Source of the DNA: Shinella sp. SUS2
Lineage (GTDB): Bacteria; Pseudomonadota; Alphaproteobacteria; Rhizobiales; Rhizobiaceae
Length of the DNA: 64,000 nt
Assembly: GCF_001262505.1 (NCBI RefSeq)
Contig: NZ_KQ410726.1
Coordinates: forward strand, 186,001-250,000
Direction of reading: 5' to 3'
A program made the position numbers and the translations under genes. Numbering within the stretch: the stretch's first letter is position 1; every line of letters begins with the position of its first letter. This document shows, piece by piece, positions 1 through 7,678 of the stretch. A model generated the notes under the pieces. It saw nothing but the letters and a program-made list of their open reading frames with translations, did no database searches and was not told the DNA's origin.

Positions 1-118
1 GATTGTTGACGGTGATGCGCTGCACGCGCGTCGCCACGGGCACGGCCTCGCCATGGGCGGGCTTGAATTCGAGGTCGAACCGCGGCGCTTCCCGGCCAGT
101 GTCGCTTGCCGTCGTCAC
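1..118 (-). CDS. MBL-fold metallo-hydrolase, N-terminal fragment
   Basis: This is the first 39 codons of a leftward gene cut by the window edge. The frame opens with GTG and overlaps the cupin stop codon by four bases (GTGA), so the two are translationally coupled. The visible peptide ends in VQRITVNN, which resembles the start of the beta-lactamase fold in rhizobial MBL hydrolases (usually followed by a T-N-x-Y-x-V-G strand and the HxHxDH zinc motif). No catalytic residue lies inside the window, so the family call rests on resemblance of this N-terminus from memory and is only moderately secure. Confidence 0.5.
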   Translation of the reverse strand, partial: MTTASDTGREAPRFDLEFKPAHGEAVPVATRVQRITVNN

Positions 119-411
119 TTGTATTCGATCTCGATGAAGCTCATCGGCGCGTCGCCGCCATTGACGACATTGTGTGCCACGCCCGCCTCGCGCCGGTAGA
201 CGGCGCCCGTCTTGGTGTGCACCCGCCGGTCGCCGGTCTCCTCCTCGATCAGGAAGTCGCAATCGGTCATCGGCACGACGACATAACCGAGCCCGTGCAC
301 ATGATGGCCGGTATCGGCGCCCGGTTCGAAATCCCAGCGCGTGACACGCACGACGGCATCGTCGAGGAGAACGGTGGGTACGGCCGGCGGGCGGGCGCGG
401 AACTGGGGCAT
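115..411 (-). CDS. Small cupin-domain protein
   Basis: A 98-residue single-domain cupin. The pattern GADTGHHVHGLGYVVV (about residues 32-47) supplies the HxH of cupin motif 1, and GVAHNVVNGG (about 74-83) supplies the His of motif 2, so a metal-binding beta-barrel is expected. The substrate is unknown. I start at 411 because GAGGAG lies just upstream of that ATG; the frame stays open further upstream but without family support. It is immediately followed by, and overlaps, the MBL hydrolase gene. Together they look like a two-gene catabolic or detoxification operon, which is an inference. Confidence 0.75.
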   Translation of the reverse strand: MPQFRARPPAVPTVLLDDAVVRVTRWDFEPGADTGHHVHGLGYVVVPMTDCDFLIEEETGDRRVHTKTGAVYRREAGVAHNVVNGGDAPMSFIEIEYK

Positions 412-637
412 GGCGGGCTCCTCACGGGAAAGGGCAGGGCGGGGAGAGCCCGGCCGGTGCCGGACGCCCGCCGAAAGGCGATCGTTCGACCGGACCCTAT
501 CGCCGCCTCGCGCCCCTGCCAAGCACCAAGCGGCAGTTCGTCGCCATTCGCACGTACCGCCCGGAGAATAATCACCCCGAACCGGAAGTTAAGCATTGTC
601 CATGCCGCCCGCCTTTGCTATCAGGCTTGCGCCGTGT

Positions 638-712
638 TGGGGCGTCGCCAAGCGGTAAGGCACCGGTTTTTGGTACCGGCATTCCCAGGTTCGAATCCTG
701 GCGCCCCAGCCA
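638..712 (+). tRNA. tRNA-Gln (anticodon TTG)
   Basis: A complete cloverleaf of 75 bases with encoded CCA. Acceptor arms TGGGGCG (638-644) and CGCCCCA (702-708) pair. The anticodon stem CCGGT/ACCGG encloses TTTTGGT, giving anticodon TTG. The T arm contains GGTTCGAATCC. The decoding identity Gln(UUG) follows from the anticodon. Confidence 0.97.
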
Positions 713-877
713 CGGCTTTCCCCATGGATTCATCTGCGCTGCAGGACTGGTGATAGCCAGGCCGGCGACCCGCATCGTTTCTCCCTCTCCATGCGCAGCT
801 TTCATTGAAATGAAGAGCGGCGCCTCTATGTTGGTCTTGCCGAGTCAGAGCCGGTAGAGATCAACAGGGAGCAAGAC

Positions 878-1318
878 ATGGGTATCTTCAGTTCCATCAA
901 GGAAAAGCTTTTCGGCAAGGCAGAGGAAAAGCCGGCGGAAACCATCACGGCCGAAGCCGTGAAGCCGGCAACCGCGGATGTTTCCGCCACGCCGGCGGCC
1001 GGCAGCGAAACGGTGGCGAAAACGACCGGAAGCCAGCCCGCCGTCGCCACGCCGAGCCAGCCGGTGGACGTCGCCGCGGTCCTCGACGCGGCCGTTGCCA
1101 AAAATGGCCAGAAGCTCGACTGGCGCCGCTCCATCGTTGACATGATGAAGGCCCTCGGCATGGATGCCAGCCTCAAGGAGCGCAAGGAGCTGGCCGACGA
1201 GCTCGGCTATACCGGCGACAAGAACGATTCCGCCAGCATGAACATCTGGCTGCACAAGGCCTTGCTGAAGGCCCTCGCCGAAAACGGCGGCAAGGTGCCT
1301 GCCGATCTGCTGGACTGA
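878..1318 (+). CDS. DUF3597 domain-containing protein
   Basis: A 146-residue soluble protein. The N-terminus MGIFSSIKEKLFGKAEEK is followed by a low-complexity Ala/Pro/Thr linker (about 20-65). The folded C-terminal part (about 66-146) contains LDWRRSIVDMMKALG and LADELGYTGD, typical of DUF3597, a LysM-like small domain of unknown function common in proteobacteria. GGGAG sits ten bases before the ATG. It is a single-gene unit, flanked by tRNA-Gln and its own hairpin terminator. No enzyme residues are evident and I assign no function. Confidence 0.85.
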   Translation: MGIFSSIKEKLFGKAEEKPAETITAEAVKPATADVSATPAAGSETVAKTTGSQPAVATPSQPVDVAAVLDAAVAKNGQKLDWRRSIVDMMKALGMDASLKERKELADELGYTGDKNDSASMNIWLHKALLKALAENGGKVPADLLD

Positions 1319-1327
1319 TCGAAAGCA

Positions 1328-1357
1328 GACACCCGCCGGCAAAGCCTGGCGGGTGTC
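1328..1357 (+). terminator. Terminator hairpin after the DUF3597 gene
   Basis: GACACCCGCC (1328-1337) pairs perfectly with GGCGGGTGTC (1348-1357) around a ten-base loop, ten bases after the stop codon. The U tract is short, so termination may be partial. Confidence 0.75.
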
Positions 1358-1477
1358 TTGAACAGGCCGCCTGCATCGCATGTCCCACGCAGGGCGCCGT
1401 CGTTGTCAGGCACGCGCGTCGGCCTTCCGAACGCCCACAGCCCGTCATCCCGCCCTGAACGGTGGCTAGAGCGTTGC

Positions 1478-1497
1478 CGGTGAACCCATGTTCACCG
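1478..1497. terminator. Small hairpin after the methyltransferase gene
   Basis: CGGTGAAC (1478-1485) and GTTCACCG (1490-1497) form an eight-base perfect stem with a four-base loop, just past the stop of the leftward methyltransferase gene. It has no clear U run. It could be a weak terminator or a fragment of a small dispersed repeat (compare the hairpin at 62671). Confidence 0.4.
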
Positions 1498-1504
1498 AAG
1501 ATGC

Positions 1505-2251
1505 CTAGGCAAGCCCGCCCAGCGGGATCAGTTCCGGTGCGTCCGGCTGCCAGTCGTTTCCTTCCCAGTCCCCGAGCCAGCGCTCCACGCGAAGGCCTGC
1601 CCCGGCGATAAGCGTCTCCAGCTCCGCCTTTTCGGGAAAGGCGATGCGGGAGGCGGCGGAGAGGCGTTTTCGGGTGGCGCGGATCTCGTAGTGGGTGCCG
1701 TAGGTGACGATGCCCGTCGCGGCATCGTGGGCGACGTCGTTCCAGGCGGCGACGGGACCGAAGCGGGGATGATCGACGAGGCGCATCGACGCCTCCGGCC
1801 CCCACTCCTCCCATTCCCGGCAGGCGGGGTTGCGGCTGTCGAAGACGAAGCGGCCGTCGGGCGCTAGATGCGCGGCGATGGTCGCGAGGACCGCGGCGCG
1901 ATCTTCCCGCGTCAGGAAGACCTGGAAGGCATGGCCGGTCAGCACGACCAGCGCGAAGCGGCGGCCGAGCCGCAGCGTACGTGCGTCGCCCTCGACGAAG
2001 TCGACGCCTTCGGCACCAGGCTTTCCGCGGGCGATGGCGAGCATGGCCGGGGCCGGATCGACACCGACCACCGTGCGGCCGCCGGCGAGTGCAACGGCAA
2101 GCGCGCCCGTGCCGCAGCCAAGATCCAGCACGCTCGCCGCCCCTTCCGCCAGTGTTTTGCAACAGGCGAAATCCGGCGAACGCTCCCAGCCGTTTTCCAG
2201 GTCGTAGAAATCGGCAAGCTCCGGGTCGTGGTAGAGGCGGTCTTCGTCCAT
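1505..2251 (-). CDS. Class I SAM-dependent methyltransferase
   Basis: A 248-residue methyltransferase with a Rossmann fold. Motif I is VLDLGCGTGALAVALAGG (about 41-58), followed by the acidic VVGVDPAPAML (motif II) and FVEGDAR (motif III), which together bind S-adenosylmethionine. The acceptor substrate cannot be told from sequence. The ATG at 2251 has GGAG eight bases upstream; the in-frame TTG four codons earlier lies inside that ribosome-binding site and is rejected. It follows the lipoprotein gene but is separated from it by a strong terminator, so it probably has its own promoter or depends on read-through. Confidence 0.85.
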   Translation of the reverse strand: MDEDRLYHDPELADFYDLENGWERSPDFACCKTLAEGAASVLDLGCGTGALAVALAGGRTVVGVDPAPAMLAIARGKPGAEGVDFVEGDARTLRLGRRFALVVLTGHAFQVFLTREDRAAVLATIAAHLAPDGRFVFDSRNPACREWEEWGPEASMRLVDHPRFGPVAAWNDVAHDAATGIVTYGTHYEIRATRKRLSAASRIAFPEKAELETLIAGAGLRVERWLGDWEGNDWQPDAPELIPLGGLA

Positions 2252-2263
2252 GGTGTGCTCCAA

Positions 2264-2291
2264 GAAAAAGGCCGCGTTTTCGCGCGGCCTT
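2264..2291 (-). terminator. Rho-independent terminator of the lipoprotein gene
   Basis: Read leftward, AAGGCCGCG (2291-2283) pairs with CGCGGCCTT (2276-2268) and is followed by a run of Us. It lies 25 bases after the lipoprotein stop codon and just before the methyltransferase ribosome-binding site. Confidence 0.85.
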
Positions 2292-2315
2292 GGAGAGGGT
2301 TGGTCGGGCCGCCGC

Positions 2316-2651
2316 TTACGACGCCGCGTCGAGAACCTTCTCGCAATGGGTCGGGCCGCCCTTCGGATCGACGCGGTCGCCGACGGCGCGGATGGTGTTG
2401 ATCCGGTAGGCCTCGCTCACCGCCAGCTCCACGGTGCAGGACTTGCCCTTCACGAAGCCGCCGCGCCACTTGTAGAGCGTCGTGCCGCCCGCGCCGGCCG
2501 TGTCGGAGATCGGCGGGCCATAGGCCGCGAAGAAGCTGCCGGCGGTCTTGCCGTTCCAGCGGGCCTGCAACGGGTTGGACGCGACGGAGACGGTGGTGCA
2601 TCCGGCGAGGGCAAGCGCGACGCCTGCCAGAATTGCAATGCGGGAGTTCAT
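2316..2651 (-). CDS. Small outer-membrane-type lipoprotein, function unknown
   Basis: A 111-residue lipoprotein. MNSRIAILAGVALALAGC is a signal peptide with lipobox LAGC, so Cys18 should be acylated. The mature part contains FFAAYGPPISDTAG and a Lys-Trp-Arg segment, a pattern seen in short rhizobial lipoproteins with a PPP-like YGxP motif. Two further Cys residues (in SCTVEL and THCEKV) may form a disulfide. The start at 2651 has AAGGAA upstream; a longer reading to 2888 lacks a signal peptide at its beginning. It is a single-gene unit with its own terminator. Confidence 0.75.
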   Translation of the reverse strand: MNSRIAILAGVALALAGCTTVSVASNPLQARWNGKTAGSFFAAYGPPISDTAGAGGTTLYKWRGGFVKGKSCTVELAVSEAYRINTIRAVGDRVDPKGGPTHCEKVLDAAS

Positions 2652-2846
2652 GGGTGCCATTTCCTTGGGGCTTTGGTGCGGCCGCGAATGTGAGCCTGGC
2701 ACCGCCATAGCGCAGCGCGCCGAAAAGGGGAATCGCCGCCGCGCCAACTTTGCCGTCGTCCCCAGCGAAGACGTCTCAAACGTGCGGATTTGCAACAGTT
2801 TGCGGTGCGGCGGCAACCGCCTGCGAAGAGGACCCGGCGGTTTCGC

Positions 2847-2876
2847 ACCGGGCCCCCGCGCACCGGGCCCCCGCGC
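2847..2876. repeat. Two tandem copies of a 15-base GC-rich unit
   Basis: The unit ACCGGGCCCCCGCGC occurs at 2847-2861 and again at 2862-2876 without a gap, a few bases beyond the protease stop codon. Each unit contains GGGCCC, so the array may fold and slow RNA polymerase. Confidence 0.7.
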
Positions 2877-2884
2877 AGCGGGTG

Positions 2885-4261
2885 TCACAGAAGGAAGTCG
2901 CCCTTGTCGAGATTGCTGAGGCTGAACTTCTTGAGGATCAGGACGTCGTTGCCGCCGAGCTCGATATGCACGTCGCTGCCGACCTGATCGGCCTTGGCCA
3001 GCACCTTGTTGACGCTGGAGAAATTGTAGGAGCGCAGGTCGATATCGTCGACATTGTTCTTGAAGTCGGTGATCGTGTCGCGGCCGTAACCCTTCTTGAA
3101 GATGAAGATGTCCGAGCCCTTGCCGCCGGTCAGCGTGTCGTTGCCCGTGCCGCCGGCAAGCTTGTCATTGCCGGCCGCGCCCTTGAGCGTGTCGCTGCCG
3201 CCATTGCCGATCAGGTAGTTCTTGCCCTGGTTGCCGAGGATCGTGTCGTTGCCCGAGCCGCCCTTGGCGTTCTCGATGAGCGAACGCAGGTCGCCGTTGA
3301 AGAGCAGCGCGTTGAAGATGTTGCCGCGGGCATAGCCGTCGTTCGGCCCGCCGCCGAGATAGCCGAGCTGGGTCTTGCTGAACATGGAATAGGCGCCAGG
3401 ACGCAGATCGATCTCGACGCCCGTCTTGTAGGCGCTGAGGTCGTAGGTGTCGGTGCCGCCGCCATCCCAGACCGTGGCGAAGATGCGGTCGCCGCCGGCA
3501 TCGATGGCGACCTTGCCGTTGACGAAGGTATCGCCGCTGCCCGGCTTCCACTTGTAGACGGTCGCACCCTTGTTCGTCGTGTAGTCCGCGCCATACATGT
3601 GCTGCAGCGCGTAGATATCGGCCATCATGAAGGTCTGCGGACCGCCGAACTCTTCGTACTGATAGCCGCTGGCATTGTCGCCGACGAAGGAGTTGTAGGT
3701 CATCACCGAGTATTCGGGACTGTTCCATTCGCTCTGGATCGCACCGAACGTATCGGTTTCATGGGCATGCTTCAGGCCGAGCGCATGGCCGAGTTCGTGG
3801 ACGAGCGTGTGCCAGGCGTAGTTGCCGGCCTTCGGCGTGCGGTAATCGTTGATGGTGCCGGCATATTCCGTGCTGAACCAGATGTCGCCGCCGGTGGCGC
3901 CGGTGTCCGGGTAGTAGGCGTGGGCGGTCGGTTTGGCATCGTCCGACTGGGCGAAGCGCAAGATCGCGGTGCTGGTCGTGCCGGCAGAAAAATTCAGGTT
4001 GGTGAACCCTTCGACGGAGAAACCGTCATTCGCACCGCCCCCGAAGCTCTTCTCCATGATGAAGAGTGCGGCGTTCTTCTGCATGGCCGAGACGGCCCCG
4101 AAATTGTTGTCGGGCTCGCCGCTATAGGAGTAGCTGCTCGTCGATGTGGGGAAGGCATAGGTGACGCCGGTGCCGCCCCAGGCGAAGCCGCTGAGAACGG
4201 AATCGACGAATTGTGATCCCGTCGCGGTGACTGTCTTGGTGAGTTTGCCCGTTCCCGTCAT
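2885..4261 (-). CDS. Serralysin-type RTX zinc metalloprotease (M10B)
   Basis: A 458-residue secreted protease. HELGHALGLKH (residues 155-165) is the HExxHxxGxxH zinc site, and SVMTYNS (185-191) gives the Met-turn Met187 with the zinc-ligand Tyr189 expected in serralysins. RTX nonapeptides (GGSGNDTIL, GNGGSDTLK, GGTGNDTLT and variants) fill about 334-386 and bind calcium. There is no N-terminal signal peptide; the C-terminal tail LDKGDFLL is acidic and hydrophobic as in type I secretion substrates. The ATG at 4261 has AAGGAG upstream. The PrsD/PrsE-type exporter 1.7 kb away is the likely secretion route (inference). No inhibitor gene of the Inh family adjoins it. Confidence 0.92.
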   Translation of the reverse strand: MTGTGKLTKTVTATGSQFVDSVLSGFAWGGTGVTYAFPTSTSSYSYSGEPDNNFGAVSAMQKNAALFIMEKSFGGGANDGFSVEGFTNLNFSAGTTSTAILRFAQSDDAKPTAHAYYPDTGATGGDIWFSTEYAGTINDYRTPKAGNYAWHTLVHELGHALGLKHAHETDTFGAIQSEWNSPEYSVMTYNSFVGDNASGYQYEEFGGPQTFMMADIYALQHMYGADYTTNKGATVYKWKPGSGDTFVNGKVAIDAGGDRIFATVWDGGGTDTYDLSAYKTGVEIDLRPGAYSMFSKTQLGYLGGGPNDGYARGNIFNALLFNGDLRSLIENAKGGSGNDTILGNQGKNYLIGNGGSDTLKGAAGNDKLAGGTGNDTLTGGKGSDIFIFKKGYGRDTITDFKNNVDDIDLRSYNFSSVNKVLAKADQVGSDVHIELGGNDVLILKKFSLSNLDKGDFLL

Positions 4262-4476
4262 TGCTGTACTCCTTCAAGCAGAGTTCGTGTGTTGTCGTTT
4301 TCGGGCGCGTATCGTCACCGCCGGCGTGCATCGTTGCAGCTTCGGATCGGCCCCCGCCGTGAGTCCATGGCATCTTATGGCGGCAAGACGTTCATGCAAG
4401 AAGCCTTATTCACGAGCGGAAGAACAAATTTGGTCGTATGTGCGCTTTTCGTGCCCGCCTTGCCTGCCCGTCGCCG

Positions 4477-4510
4477 GAAAAGCCCCGCCCGCAACCGCGG
4501 TGGGGTGTTT
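4477..4510 (-). terminator. Probable terminator of the small acidic protein gene
   Basis: Read leftward, a GC-rich imperfect stem (CCCCACCGC against GCGGGCGGGG) is followed by TTTT, about 30 bases after the stop codon at 4546. Confidence 0.5.
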
Positions 4511-4545
4511 TCGGCGCTGGGGAGGGTGCGGTTGGCCGGCTGCCG

Positions 4546-4809
4546 TCAATGCGTCGTCGGCACGTCGTCGTCTTCGAGGAACGACTGGATGCCGTCGCGG
4601 GCGACGGTCGCGAGAAATTCGTCGAAGGCTTCCCGGTCCGTGGCGAAGGGCTCGTCCCATTCGAAGAGATCTTCCTTCTCCGTGACGACCTCCAGCTTCC
4701 AGTCCTCTTGCGTTCCGGCCGGGCGGAAGATGTCGACGAGGACCGTGACGCCGTCCTCGGTATATTCGCCGGACAGTTCGGAATGCTCGAGCTTGGGTTT
4801 CTTGGCCAT
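4546..4809 (-). CDS. Small acidic conserved hypothetical protein
   Basis: An 87-residue protein rich in Glu and Asp, with no transmembrane segment or signal peptide. It begins MAKKPKLEHSELSGEYTEDG and has a Trp-containing core (DWKLEVV, FEWDEPF). The ATG at 4809 is preceded by GAGGA at good distance, and the composition is that of a real gene. I recognise no domain; it looks like a small cytoplasmic protein kept in rhizobia. It lies alone between the protease gene and tRNA-Pro. Confidence 0.7.
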   Translation of the reverse strand: MAKKPKLEHSELSGEYTEDGVTVLVDIFRPAGTQEDWKLEVVTEKEDLFEWDEPFATDREAFDEFLATVARDGIQSFLEDDDVPTTH

Positions 4810-4981
4810 GGTCTTCCTCGACGGTGAATCCGGGCAATGTTCGCGAAGCCGGACCGTTATCCTATCTTGATGAAGATCGCAAAGCCGCGCGGGATGCTGC
4901 GACCGGTCTGCTGGGCTTAGGAGGATTTTTTTTTGGGATTCGGGAGAATGTCAGAACCGCCTGAATTTCAGGGGTTCGAGC

Positions 4982-5058
4982 TGGTCGGAGTGGAGTGATT
5001 CGAACACTCGACCCCCACGTCCCGAACGTGGTGCGCTACCAGACTGCGCTACACTCCG
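4982..5058 (-). tRNA. tRNA-Pro (anticodon CGG)
   Basis: A 77-base leftward tRNA with encoded CCA. Acceptor arms CGGAGTG (5058-5052) and CACTCCG (4992-4986) pair. The anticodon stem CCACG/CGTGG encloses TTCGGGA, giving CGG. The T arm carries GTTCGAATC. Rightward translation through this region is not a gene. Confidence 0.97.
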
Positions 5059-5216
5059 TGACCAGCGGCGCCTCTATAGAACAGGCTTTTCGTTTCGACA
5101 AGCGCAAAATATCAAAAAAATTCGCACTGTTGGGGAAAGTGCCGGAAGGCCGGGAATTTTTTGTTCCGGGCATGTGGATGGTGGGAACCGGCGCTCGGTT
5201 TTTGCGTTTGCGCGCC

Positions 5217-5720
5217 ATGGAACAGATCATCGCCGACCTCTTTCCGCGCACAGCGGTGCCCTATCCCGTGCTCCTCGCCCGCCTGACGGGGGCGATCCTG
5301 CTCGGTGCGGTGATCGGGGCGGAGCGGGAATACCGCGCCCACGCCGCGGGGCTGCGCACCCATATCCTCGTGGCGCTGGCCGCGTGCGTCTTCGCCATCC
5401 TCTCCATCGAAAGCGTGCACATGACGGGTTTTTCCGATGATCAGGTGCGCATCGATCCGCTGCGCGTCATCGAGGCCGTCACCTCGGGCGTCGCCTTCCT
5501 GGCCGCGGGCATGATCGTGTTTTCACGGGGCGAGGTGAGGGGGCTGACGACGGGGGCGGGCATGTGGCTTGCCGGTGTCGTCGGGCTTTCGGTTGGCCTC
5601 GGCTACTGGTTCGTGGCGGTCGTTGCGACCGTTGCGTGTTTCGTCGTTCTCTTCATTCTCGCCAAGATCGAGATTGGCAGCGATGCGCAGGACGAGCCGA
5701 CACGGAACAAGGAAACGTGA
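5217..5720 (+). CDS. MgtC/SapB family membrane protein
   Basis: A 167-residue integral membrane protein. LLARLTGAILLGAVIGAERE (about 17-36) followed by AAGLRTHILV matches the MgtC signature (R-L-x(8)-G-x-x-x-G-x-E-R then A-G-L-R-T). Five hydrophobic segments are visible. MgtC proteins modulate phosphate or Mg homeostasis and F1Fo ATPase during growth in low Mg; whether this homologue does so is unknown. I take ATG 5217 because family members begin about 15 residues before the first helix. An ATG at 5172 is possible; neither has a strong ribosome-binding site. Upstream translation would run through tRNA-Pro and is rejected. Confidence 0.8.
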   Translation: MEQIIADLFPRTAVPYPVLLARLTGAILLGAVIGAEREYRAHAAGLRTHILVALAACVFAILSIESVHMTGFSDDQVRIDPLRVIEAVTSGVAFLAAGMIVFSRGEVRGLTTGAGMWLAGVVGLSVGLGYWFVAVVATVACFVVLFILAKIEIGSDAQDEPTRNKET

Positions 5721-5760
5721 CCGTTCAGGTTATGTTTTGATCATTTCATCGGAATTCTGT

Positions 5761-5789
5761 TGATTTGCGAATAAATCGGGCCCTATACC
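5761..5789 (+). promoter_or_regulatory. Candidate sigma-70 promoter of the type I secretion operon
   Basis: TTGATT (5761-5766) and CTATAC (5784-5789) are 17 bases apart. The second hexamer fits the rhizobial -10 form CTATAT. Transcription would start near 5796, leaving a leader of about 139 bases. Confidence 0.45.
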
Positions 5790-5814
5790 GTCTTCAAACG
5801 AGGACGCGCGCAAG

Positions 5815-5837
5815 GATGCGGGCGGCCCCCGCATCCG
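5815..5837 (+). promoter_or_regulatory. Leader hairpin before the secretion ATPase gene
   Basis: GGATGCGGG (5815-5823) and CCCGCATCC (5829-5837) form a perfect nine-base stem with a five-base loop. There is no U run, so it may be an mRNA-stabilising or regulatory structure, or the end of the MgtC transcript. Confidence 0.45.
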
Positions 5838-5934
5838 GCCTGTCGCGGCGGAGCGGTCGAGTGGCCCTTCGCCGCCCGGATGATGGTCGTCCCATCGGCC
5901 AGCCTCCGGCGTCGATCTTTAAAGAGACATTGTC

Positions 5935-7665
5935 ATGCGTCCATCGGGCAAGGCCGGTGTAGAGGAACTCAGAGCCGCGCTGAAGTCGAGCGCTGCGGGC
6001 TTCCTTGCCATAGGGCTCTTCAGCTTCTTCGTGAACCTGCTCGTGCTGACCGGGCCGCTCTTCATGCTGCAGATCTACGACCGGGTGCTCTCCTCCCGCT
6101 CGGAAGCGACGCTGGTGGCGCTGACGGGGCTGATCATCGGCCTCTATCTCGTCATGGGCGTGCTCGACCATATCCGCAGCCGCGTCGCCGCGCGCATCGG
6201 CGCCCGCTTCCAGGCCCGCTTCGACAAGCGCGTCTTCAACGCCGTGCTCGACCGCACGAACCTGCACGCCCAGGGCATTTCCACCGTCACCGGCATGCGC
6301 GATCTCGATTCGATCCAGAAGGTGCTCTCCTCGCCCGCGCTCTTTACGGTCTTCGACATTCCGTGGACGCCTTTCTTCCTCTTCGTCATCTTCACCTTCC
6401 ATCCCTGGATGGGCATGCTCGGCGTCGTCGGCGGCCTCATTCTCGTCGGGCTCACCTGGCTCAACCAGAACGGCACGAAGGAAGACCAGGAGCGGGCGAT
6501 GATCGCCGGCCGGCTCAGCGACGAGATGACCCAGACGCTGCAGAAAGAGAGCGACACGGTGCGCGCCCTCGGCATGCGCCGCGCGGTGGCCGGCCGCTGG
6601 CAGCTCCTGCGCGACAAGGCGCTCGAGGCCAACATCCGCTATTCGGACAGCAACGGCTTTTATTCCATCAGCTCGAAGACCTTCCGCGTCTTCCTGCAGT
6701 CGGCGATCCTCGCGCTCGGCGCCTATCTGGTGCTGCAGAACGAGATCACTGCCGGCGCGATGATCGCAAGTTCCATCATCATCGGGCGGGCACTGGCACC
6801 CATCGAGGGTGCGATTGGCCAGTGGTCGCTCATCCAGCGTGCCATGCAGGGCTGGCGCAACCTTTCCCAGCTGCTCGCGCGCGTGCCGGAGGAAGACGCG
6901 CGCACCGCGCTGCCGAAGCCGCGCGCCGTCCTCGAGGTCGAGCAGGTAACGGTCGTGCCGCCCGGCGAGCAGGTCGCAACGCTCCGCATGCTGAACCTGG
7001 AGCTGCATCCGGGCCAGGCGCTCGGCGTCATCGGCCAGAGCGCCTCCGGCAAGTCGACGCTCGCCCGCGTGCTGACCGGCATCTGGCCGCCGGCCGCCGG
7101 CAAGGTGCGCCTCGACGGCGCCTCGCTGGAACAGTACGGCACGGATGGCCTTGCCGACCATGTCGGCTACCTGCCGCAGGATGTCGTGCTGTTCGAAGGG
7201 ACGGTGGCGGAAAACATCGCGCGCATGGCGCTCGATCCCGATCCGGTCAAGGTGGTGGAGGCGGCCAGGAAGGCCGGTGCGCACGACATGATCCTGCGCC
7301 TGCCCGACGGCTACGATACCAAGCTGCCGGCTATGGGCGGACGTCTTTCCGGTGGCCAGAAGCAGCGCGTCGGCCTCGCCCGCGCGCTCTATGGCGATCC
7401 GGTGCTGGTCGTGCTCGACGAGCCGAATTCCAATCTCGATGCCGAGGGCTCGATGGCGCTCAACCTTGCCATCCGCAACATGAAGGCGGAGGGCAAGTCC
7501 GTCGTCATCATGGCGCATCGCCCGGCGGCGATCGAGGAGTGCGAGCTCATCCTCATCATGGAAAACGGCCAGCGCCTGGCCTTCGGCCCGCGCGACGACG
7601 TGTTGCGGGCGCATCTGCGCAACCACACGCAGGTCGTCGCCGGCACCGGCGGCAGCAACAAGTAA
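5935..7665 (+). CDS. prsD: Type I secretion ABC transporter (permease-ATPase), PrsD family
   Basis: A 576-residue exporter half that energises one-step secretion of RTX proteins across both membranes. The N-terminal half (about 20-310) holds the hydrophobic helices; no C39-like domain precedes it, as in PrtD/HasD/PrsD. The ATPase half has Walker A GQSASGKST (367-375), ABC signature LSGGQ (471-475), Walker B VLVVLDEP with Glu496, and the H-loop AHRP. GAGA precedes the ATG. Thirteen bases separate it from the membrane-fusion gene, so they form one operon. No outer-membrane TolC gene is in the window. The symbol follows the rhizobial family; strict orthology was not tested. Confidence 0.9.
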   Translation: MRPSGKAGVEELRAALKSSAAGFLAIGLFSFFVNLLVLTGPLFMLQIYDRVLSSRSEATLVALTGLIIGLYLVMGVLDHIRSRVAARIGARFQARFDKRVFNAVLDRTNLHAQGISTVTGMRDLDSIQKVLSSPALFTVFDIPWTPFFLFVIFTFHPWMGMLGVVGGLILVGLTWLNQNGTKEDQERAMIAGRLSDEMTQTLQKESDTVRALGMRRAVAGRWQLLRDKALEANIRYSDSNGFYSISSKTFRVFLQSAILALGAYLVLQNEITAGAMIASSIIIGRALAPIEGAIGQWSLIQRAMQGWRNLSQLLARVPEEDARTALPKPRAVLEVEQVTVVPPGEQVATLRMLNLELHPGQALGVIGQSASGKSTLARVLTGIWPPAAGKVRLDGASLEQYGTDGLADHVGYLPQDVVLFEGTVAENIARMALDPDPVKVVEAARKAGAHDMILRLPDGYDTKLPAMGGRLSGGQKQRVGLARALYGDPVLVVLDEPNSNLDAEGSMALNLAIRNMKAEGKSVVIMAHRPAAIEECELILIMENGQRLAFGPRDDVLRAHLRNHTQVVAGTGGSNK

Positions 7666-7678
7666 GGGTTTTGAAGCC

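Noticed and set aside
578..600. A stretch CCGAACCGGAAGTTAAGCA resembling the conserved core of 5S rRNA.
   Set aside because: The flanking bases do not form the 5S helices and there is no 23S or 16S nearby. The match is short and probably chance.
2750..4216. A 488-residue frame opposite the serralysin gene.
   Set aside because: It is a shadow of the RTX gene; the periodic Val/Ala/Glu composition comes from the complementary strand.
4995..5216. An N-terminal extension of the MgtC-like gene.
   Set aside because: It runs through the tRNA-Pro gene on the other strand and has no conserved residues.
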